The notes under the pieces are model-generated. The model did no database searches. It worked only from the letters and a program-made list of their open reading frames with translations, and was not told the DNA's origin. The position numbers and the translations under genes are program-made. A DNA stretch of 34,388 bases from positions 1 to 34,388 of the IMG/VR virus record IMGVR_UViG_3300029319_000214; one strand, written 5' to 3'. Within the stretch, counting starts at the first letter, position 1. The number at the start of each line of letters is the position of its first letter. This DNA comes from a virus. This document shows positions 30,896-34,388 of the stretch, in pieces.

Positions 30896-31028
30896 ATATC
30901 AAGAGAAAGATATTCAGGAAAACTGTGAATGTGGAATGGATGAAAATAACACATGGGATGACGATGTTTTTGATAGATTCGGATGTGATTGCAGAAACGA
31001 TACATTAATAAAGGAACAAAACGAATGA
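30888..31028 (+). CDS. Acidic 46-aa protein with two CxC pairs
   Basis: From the ATG at 30888, preceded by GAAAGGAAACCTAAACA, the translation contains 'ENCECGM' (Cys13, Cys15) and 'FGCDCRN' (Cys33, Cys35), separated by an Asp-rich stretch (NNTWDDDVF). Four Cys in two CxC pairs would suit a small zinc-binding fold. It overlaps the gene before by eight bases and the HTH gene after by four (ATGA). Not recognised; the frame is too short for most gene callers, but ribosome site and overlaps support it. Confidence 0.5.
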   Translation: MNRYQEKDIQENCECGMDENNTWDDDVFDRFGCDCRNDTLIKEQNE

Positions 31029-31201
31029 CTAAAAAACAATTCATGGAAATGAGAGAGAGTATGCAGCTTACTCGTATGCAACTAGCAGAGAAACTGCAAC
31101 TCACTCGAATGACGATATTCAATTACGAATATGGCAAGTATCCAATACCCAAGTCTGTAGAGTATGCACTAAGATACTTATCTTTAGAACTAAAGAAATA
31201 A
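31025..31201 (+). CDS. Small HTH regulator (XRE-type, 58 aa)
   Basis: Starts at the ATG at 31025 (overlap ATGA, with AAAGGA upstream); an in-frame ATG at 30989 lies inside the previous gene. Residues about 10-45 fit the XRE helix-turn-helix: 'MQLTRMQLAEKLQLTRMTIF' with Ala in helix 2, then 'NYEYGKYPIPKSVEYALRYL'. At this size it is a bare DNA-binding domain, like Cro. It may shut off early promoters; the palindrome at 33423-33437 and the related motif at 28584 are candidate operators. Confidence 0.75.
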   Translation: MTKKQFMEMRESMQLTRMQLAEKLQLTRMTIFNYEYGKYPIPKSVEYALRYLSLELKK

Positions 31202-31332
31202 GATTGTGCAATCTATATAGATTAGGTCTATACAGATAAGGTCTTGAAGATAAGACCCAGGTAAATAAGCAACCCAATCGCCTTTTTGATAGGCTCTGGG
31301 TTACTTATTTATAGAAAGGATGCGCACAATCT
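31201..31332 (+). ncRNA. Candidate structured RNA: closing stem around three hairpins
   Basis: AGATTGTGC (31201-31209) pairs perfectly with GCACAATCT (31324-31332). Inside lie hairpin A (31213-31221 with 31227-31235, one A-C mismatch), hairpin B (GGTCTT 31240-31245 with AAGACC 31252-31257), and the long hairpin C (31262-31311: outer TAAATAAG/CTTATTTA, one mismatch, AACCCA/TGGGTT, inner GCCT/AGGC). No U tract follows on either strand and no gene fits. It is not a tRNA: stem lengths are wrong and there is no T-arm sequence. It lies just after the HTH gene, between convergent units. The plus strand is a guess. Confidence 0.45.
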
Positions 31333-31422
31333 GACTAAAAGCCAGAGGATACAAACAGGAACACCCTATTGCACGCTACAATGAACTTAGTGACTATCAT
31401 ATTTTTTGTTGACACGCAAGCC

Positions 31423-31809
31423 CTAGAGAGAAAGGAGGTTTACCCAAGATTCTAGGGTAACAATCGCCACATCATTACCCTTATATTTATTGTTGATATG
31501 TTTAAGATAGAGAGCGCAGCGTATCGGTTGATGGTCAAACTTAAATATCAATACAGGCTTGTTTTTAGCCGCATCAGCCGCCTTTACTACCTGTTCCCAC
31601 CATTCCCTGCGGAAAAATCCGTTTGACGATTCTGGACGTTTATATCGCTTGCATTCGATTGTCCATCCGTCAACCCCAAGTAAGTCACCTCTATCAGCTT
31701 GTCTATATTGTTCGATATCTCTTTTGATATCTTGGAGAGAGAGGTGCAGTTTTAAATAGTTTGCAACCTCTCTTTCAAAACTAGCTCCTTTGTTGCGACC
31801 ATTAACCAT
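31423..31809 (-). CDS. Small PD-(D/E)XK nuclease, Holliday-junction-resolvase-like (128 aa)
   Basis: The fold signature is visible in order: 'NKGASFEREVANYL' with Glu in helix 1, 'RQADRGDLLGVDGWTIECKRY' with Asp of 'GDL' and the E-x-K of 'IECKRY', then 'EWWEQVVKAADAAKNKPVLI'. This matches Hjc/RecU-type resolvases and related phage endonucleases. It could resolve branched replication intermediates before packaging, which suits a phage relying on recombination. Alternatively it is the endonuclease partner of the adjacent methyltransferase. The start ATG overlaps the methyltransferase stop (ATGGTTAA). Confidence 0.75.
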   Translation of the reverse strand: MVNGRNKGASFEREVANYLKLHLSLQDIKRDIEQYRQADRGDLLGVDGWTIECKRYKRPESSNGFFRREWWEQVVKAADAAKNKPVLIFKFDHQPIRCALYLKHINNKYKGNDVAIVTLESWVNLLSL

Positions 31810-32878
31810 GATTTATATCTACAAACAAAGGTGAATCTTGATACAATCTATTATCAGCAATAGAAATATAATTTTTATTTAATTCTATTATTGTAGATTT
31901 TCTACCTAACCTATCAGCTACTAATGCAGTAGTACCAGAACCACCAAAAGGGTCAAGAACAGTGCCATTTTTAGGACACCCAGCTTGTATGCAAGGCTCT
32001 ATAAGTTCGGTAGGAAAAACTGCAAAGTGTGCTTCTTTATATCCTTTTACTGGTACAGTCCATACAGACCTTTTATTTTTTGTTTCATAAGATTTTTCAA
32101 GACCGCTATGCGGTTGCAACCCAGTACCTTCATTGTGATACTTGCCATTAACTCTGTCTCTTGTACCCCAATCAGTTGCCTTTTCTTTGATTGCTTCATT
32201 GTCGTAATAATAATTCTTATTTTTACTCAACAAAAATATATACTCATGTGCTTTAGTACATCTATCTTGCACACTTTCAGGCATTGGATTAGGTTTGTGC
32301 CAGATAATATCTTGCCTTAGATACCAGCCATCAGCTTGCAATGCAAAAGCCACTCGCCAAGGTATGCCGATTAAGTCTTTTTGTTTTAAACCCAATATTT
32401 TATTATTAACTGCGTGTTTTTGACCATTTCTGCCTTTGTATTTTGGGTCTATATGATTTGCCTTGTGACCAGTTCCACAATATGTGTCACCAAGATTAAG
32501 CCACAAAGTACCTTCATCTTTTAATACTCTTCTTACCTCTCTGAATACATTAATGATATTTTTTGTGTATTCCTCTGGTGTTTCTTCTAAGCCAATTTGT
32601 TTATCTTTTCTGATTGCACCACACTTTGGGCATTTTGTTTTATAAATTGCGTCAGATACAACATTACCTTGCTGTGCCATAGCTTTATGACCTGTAGCAG
32701 TATTCTTAGATATTTTAGTTGTTCTCATGTGTAAACAGTCTGAGTCACCACCTTCCCATGTGCCTGTTTGATAATCCCTTAATCCCCAATAAGGGGGAGA
32801 TGTTACACAACAATCTACAGATTTATCTGGCAATGTTTTTAATACATCTCTGCAATCACCAATTTTTATATCAACCAT
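31802..32878 (-). CDS. DNA amino-methyltransferase, beta-class (N4-cytosine or N6-adenine)
   Basis: A 358-residue enzyme with the catalytic motif SPPY at residues 27-30 ('CVTSPPYWGLRDY') and the AdoMet motif 'VLDPFGGSGTTALVADRLGR' near residue 313. Motif IV preceding motif I defines the beta order. SPPY is more usual for N4-cytosine enzymes, though phage N6-adenine enzymes have it too. An insertion after motif IV carries C48-x-H50 and C83-x-x-C86 (TKCPKCGA), like a zinc ribbon. The start is the ATG at 32878, overlapping the HTH stop by eight bases (ATGGTTGA); a longer frame to 32917 would run over that gene. It probably protects phage DNA from host restriction. Confidence 0.85.
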   Translation of the reverse strand: MVDIKIGDCRDVLKTLPDKSVDCCVTSPPYWGLRDYQTGTWEGGDSDCLHMRTTKISKNTATGHKAMAQQGNVVSDAIYKTKCPKCGAIRKDKQIGLEETPEEYTKNIINVFREVRRVLKDEGTLWLNLGDTYCGTGHKANHIDPKYKGRNGQKHAVNNKILGLKQKDLIGIPWRVAFALQADGWYLRQDIIWHKPNPMPESVQDRCTKAHEYIFLLSKNKNYYYDNEAIKEKATDWGTRDRVNGKYHNEGTGLQPHSGLEKSYETKNKRSVWTVPVKGYKEAHFAVFPTELIEPCIQAGCPKNGTVLDPFGGSGTTALVADRLGRKSTIIELNKNYISIADNRLYQDSPLFVDINHG

Positions 32879-33059
32879 GATAGAAATCATCCGCAGTAAC
32901 TTCACCTTTTGTGGCAATAAAGATTTTGGTAAGTGTTTCCTGACTTGGTTTGCGTTTGCCTTGTATTAACAAAGTAATCGTTGAGTTATCTAGCTTGGCT
33001 ATTTTAGCAAAATACCGTCTACTAATACCTCTTTTTTCTATGTAATCTTCTAGTTTCAT
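32871..33059 (-). CDS. Cro/CI-type HTH regulator (62 aa)
   Basis: The 62-residue protein (MKLEDYIEKRGISRRYFAKI ... NSTITLLIQGKRKPSQETLT) is a single helix-turn-helix domain of the Cro/CI type; 'SRRYFAKIAKLDNSTITLLI' would be helices 2 and 3. The start at 33059 overlaps the winged-helix gene stop (ATGA) and has AAGGAAG upstream. It sits directly before the methyltransferase, as controller proteins do in some restriction-modification systems and as Cro-like regulators do in phage switches. The divergent promoter region with its palindrome is the likely target. Confidence 0.8.
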   Translation of the reverse strand: MKLEDYIEKRGISRRYFAKIAKLDNSTITLLIQGKRKPSQETLTKIFIATKGEVTADDFYHG

Positions 33060-33376
33060 TGCTGTTCTTCCTTGTAATATTCTGTTGCCCAATGAATACG
33101 CTGTTGTCTATTTGAATACACACCCTTGCGAGTTCTACCATCTACCTTAATAAATCCTTTTTCAATCAAAGGTTTAAATCGTGGTGAGATACTACCTATA
33201 CGCAGTTTTGGTAATACAATATCCACTTGATCCATTGTAGCACCTGACTCACCAAAATGCCTGACCGCATTTAAAACTTCTTTCTCAAGTTTCGTTGGGT
33301 CTATTGATATAGCTGCATCGATAGATGTATCAGGGTCAGTAGTTCGTACCATTTTATATGCGTCTTTGTTTTCCAT
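33056..33376 (-). CDS. Winged-helix-like protein, first gene of the MTase unit (106 aa)
   Basis: I start it at the ATG at 33376 because AGGA lies eight bases upstream; earlier ATGs at 33382 and 33412 are too close to the site or fall within the promoter. Residues 20-85 look like a winged helix: 'DPTKLEKEVLNAVRHFGESG', 'MDQVDIVLP', 'GSISPRFKPLIEKGFIKVDG', 'RKGVYSN'. The recognition helix would be 'SISPRFKPLIEKG' with a wing after it. It is coupled to the Cro-like gene (ATGA). Probably a transcription regulator or a DNA-binding accessory of this unit. Confidence 0.65.
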   Translation of the reverse strand: MENKDAYKMVRTTDPDTSIDAAISIDPTKLEKEVLNAVRHFGESGATMDQVDIVLPKLRIGSISPRFKPLIEKGFIKVDGRTRKGVYSNRQQRIHWATEYYKEEQQ

Positions 33377-33405
33377 TTTCATTGTCCTCTCTGTTAGTTG
33401 ATGCG

Positions 33406-33451
33406 TTGACAATAATAGATGGTTGACAATATGTCAATAGTGTGAGATTGT
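33406..33451. promoter_or_regulatory. Divergent promoter and operator region
   Basis: Two direct TTGACAATA copies (33406 and 33423), the second part of the palindrome TTGAC-AATAT-GTCAA (33423-33437). On the minus strand TTGACA (33437-33432), a 17-base spacer and TATTGT (33414-33409) make a promoter for the winged-helix gene. On the plus strand TTGACA (33423-33428) with GATTGT 17 bases on, or the box at 33406 with ATATGT, would drive the exonuclease. The two promoters overlap, so one protein bound to the palindrome would control both. Confidence 0.6.
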
Positions 33452-33471
33452 ATGAAAGGAAGGAGAAAACA

Positions 33472-34338
33472 ATGACTGAATATAGAAAAGCATTTGGCAG
33501 TAGAGCCATGCACAACTCAGCATCTGGTGGTACACAACCACTCGATGAATACTTTTTAAAACTGTATTGTGACCATCATATGCAATTACCGTTTCCATCA
33601 TCAGCTAAGATGACCGCTGGTAACGCTGTACAACGACTCGTTGATTTATCTTTGGGTCTTACCTTTGATAAGAAAGAACCCATAGAGTTTGAAGAAGCAC
33701 AACGAATAGTAGAGCGTGAGTATAGTTTCTACAAACCTCGCACGTTTGATGATGGGAAAGATGCAGAGGAACACCAAGAGATACGACAACACATACATTC
33801 AACCGCAGTACAAGCACACAAAGGATTGAAAGAATATTTTGGCAGACAAACATTTGAAGGCGAGAAAAAAGAGTTCTTTGATGTGGATGACATTGATGTG
33901 CCAACCATGTATCTGATTGACTATCGCTCAAAGAAAAAAATGATAGATTTAAAAACAAGTTGGTCTATTCGCAATCCCATGAAAAAGGATGGCACTCGCA
34001 CTTGGCGTATACCCAAACCAGCCAAAGAGCCAAGCACAAGCCAAGTCTGTCAGCAAGCAGTATATTGGAAGGCAACAGGCTTAACACCAGCCCTATTGTT
34101 TTGCACCGCAGATGGCTACGAGATAGCCACACCAGAGACTACCGATAAACTATCTAACGAAAGTCTAGAGCATCATTACAATGTGGTGAAACAACGATGG
34201 TTAGTGATACAGAACATTATGAAAAAATCAAAGACCTTTGATGAAGCATTGCAGTTTGTATCACCAGACCTTGAGAGAATAAAAAGCTATCAAGGTAATG
34301 ACTTTTTAAAAATAGCAAAAGTAATATGGAGAATATAA
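33472..34338 (+). CDS. PD-(D/E)XK exonuclease (288 aa, allele B, complete)
   Basis: Start ATG at 33472, with AAGGAAGGAG just upstream; a longer frame begins at 33442 without such a site. Nuclease features: 'AGNAVQRLVDLSLG' (about 48-61), Asp150 in 'YLIDY', Asp159-Leu-Lys161 in 'MIDLKTS', and Gln194-x-x-x-Tyr198 in 'QQAVY', the Q-motif of RecB/Cas4-type exonucleases. It should resect DNA to give single strands for the annealing protein coded downstream across the contig join. It is the first gene after the divergent promoter. The truncated copy at 1-630 is about 92.5% identical and most likely another allele of the same gene. Confidence 0.8.
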   Translation: MTEYRKAFGSRAMHNSASGGTQPLDEYFLKLYCDHHMQLPFPSSAKMTAGNAVQRLVDLSLGLTFDKKEPIEFEEAQRIVEREYSFYKPRTFDDGKDAEEHQEIRQHIHSTAVQAHKGLKEYFGRQTFEGEKKEFFDVDDIDVPTMYLIDYRSKKKMIDLKTSWSIRNPMKKDGTRTWRIPKPAKEPSTSQVCQQAVYWKATGLTPALLFCTADGYEIATPETTDKLSNESLEHHYNVVKQRWLVIQNIMKKSKTFDEALQFVSPDLERIKSYQGNDFLKIAKVIWRI

Positions 34339-34388
34339 TGAATCAAGAATTACAACAACAAATAGATGTTATGGATATAAAACTATCT
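33709..34388. repeat. Right copy of the end overlap (allele B)
   Basis: Counterpart of 1-680 (offset 33,708). The window stops 77 bases after the last mismatch, as it starts 77 bases before the first. The substitutions are spread over the exonuclease gene, with 18 of about 51 in one 60-base stretch (34129-34188). Confidence 0.9.
34338..34388 (+). CDS. Coiled-coil protein, 3'-truncated (second copy of the gene at 630)
   Basis: The first 17 codons (MNQELQQQIDVMDIKLS) are identical in DNA to 630-680, and the start again overlaps the exonuclease stop (TAATG). It is cut by the window end. On the inferred circle this is the same gene as 630-803, not a separate one. Confidence 0.8.
   Translation, partial: MNQELQQQIDVMDIKLS

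Noticed and set aside
31409-31414. TTGACA hexamer before the end of the nuclease gene as a plus-strand promoter
   Set aside because: No -10-like sequence at 15-19 bases downstream and no plus-strand gene follows.
31431-31440. Perfect Shine-Dalgarno sequence AAAGGAGGTT on the plus strand
   Set aside because: No start codon follows at usable distance; it is the complement of codons for Asn-Leu-Leu at the end of the minus-strand nuclease gene.
1-34388. tRNA genes or a CRISPR array
   Set aside because: No T-arm-like GTTCRA sequence within a cloverleaf in any gap and no regularly spaced direct repeats; gaps above 100 bases were read on both strands.

Overview
The window reads as one essentially complete genome of a small T7-like short-tailed phage (podovirus). 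It was most likely recovered by metagenomic assembly from a marine or similar aquatic sample. The evidence for a podovirus is an ordered set of short-tail virion genes: small and large terminase, head-tail connector portal, scaffold, capsid, tail tube A and B, internal core proteins and tail fibres. The evidence for an aquatic origin is weaker: AT-rich composition, fibres built of 'EIFHDG' modules ending in an S74 chaperone domain, and a set of short basic and membrane genes that I recall from marine cyanophages and pelagiphages. The host cannot be read from the sequence. No integrase, tRNA, CRISPR array, RNA polymerase, DNA polymerase, primase, helicase or ligase is visible.

The two ends overlap. 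Bases 1-680 align without gaps to 33709-34388 with about 51 substitutions, flanked by exactly 77 identical bases on each side. This is what a circular 33,708-bp assembly opened at a strain-variant bubble would look like, so the partial gene at the left end and the full gene at the right end are probably two alleles of one exonuclease gene.

Layout on the circle: (1) A plus-strand unit starts at 33472 and wraps into 1-2049. It holds a PD-(D/E)XK exonuclease, a coiled-coil protein, a probable single-strand annealing protein and two unknowns, and looks like a recombination module. (2) A 26-kb minus-strand late unit runs from 28276 down to 2050. In order of transcription it holds packaging (TerS, TerL), portal, scaffold, capsid, tail tube, ejection proteins, two tail fibres, four small membrane proteins, a T4-type lysozyme and several short Lys-rich proteins. 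Almost every junction overlaps by 1, 4 or 8 bases, and a clear terminator follows the capsid genes. (3) A plus-strand early-looking unit (28649-31201) holds small genes and an ArdC-like antirestriction metalloprotease. Two of its genes carry similar 62-base leaders preceded by hairpins, and the last gene encodes an HTH protein. (4) A minus-strand unit (33376-31423) holds a winged-helix protein, a Cro-like HTH protein, a DNA methyltransferase and a small PD-(D/E)XK nuclease, all overlapping.

Units 1 and 4 diverge from one short region with a TTGAC/GTCAA palindrome that appears to carry promoters in both directions. Units 2 and 3 diverge from an AT-rich region that repeats the same 13-base motif. 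Units 3 and 4 converge on a 220-base gap that can fold into a closing stem around three hairpins. With no replisome of its own, the phage probably depends on host replication plus its own recombination proteins. The methyltransferase and ArdC protein point to a need to evade host restriction.
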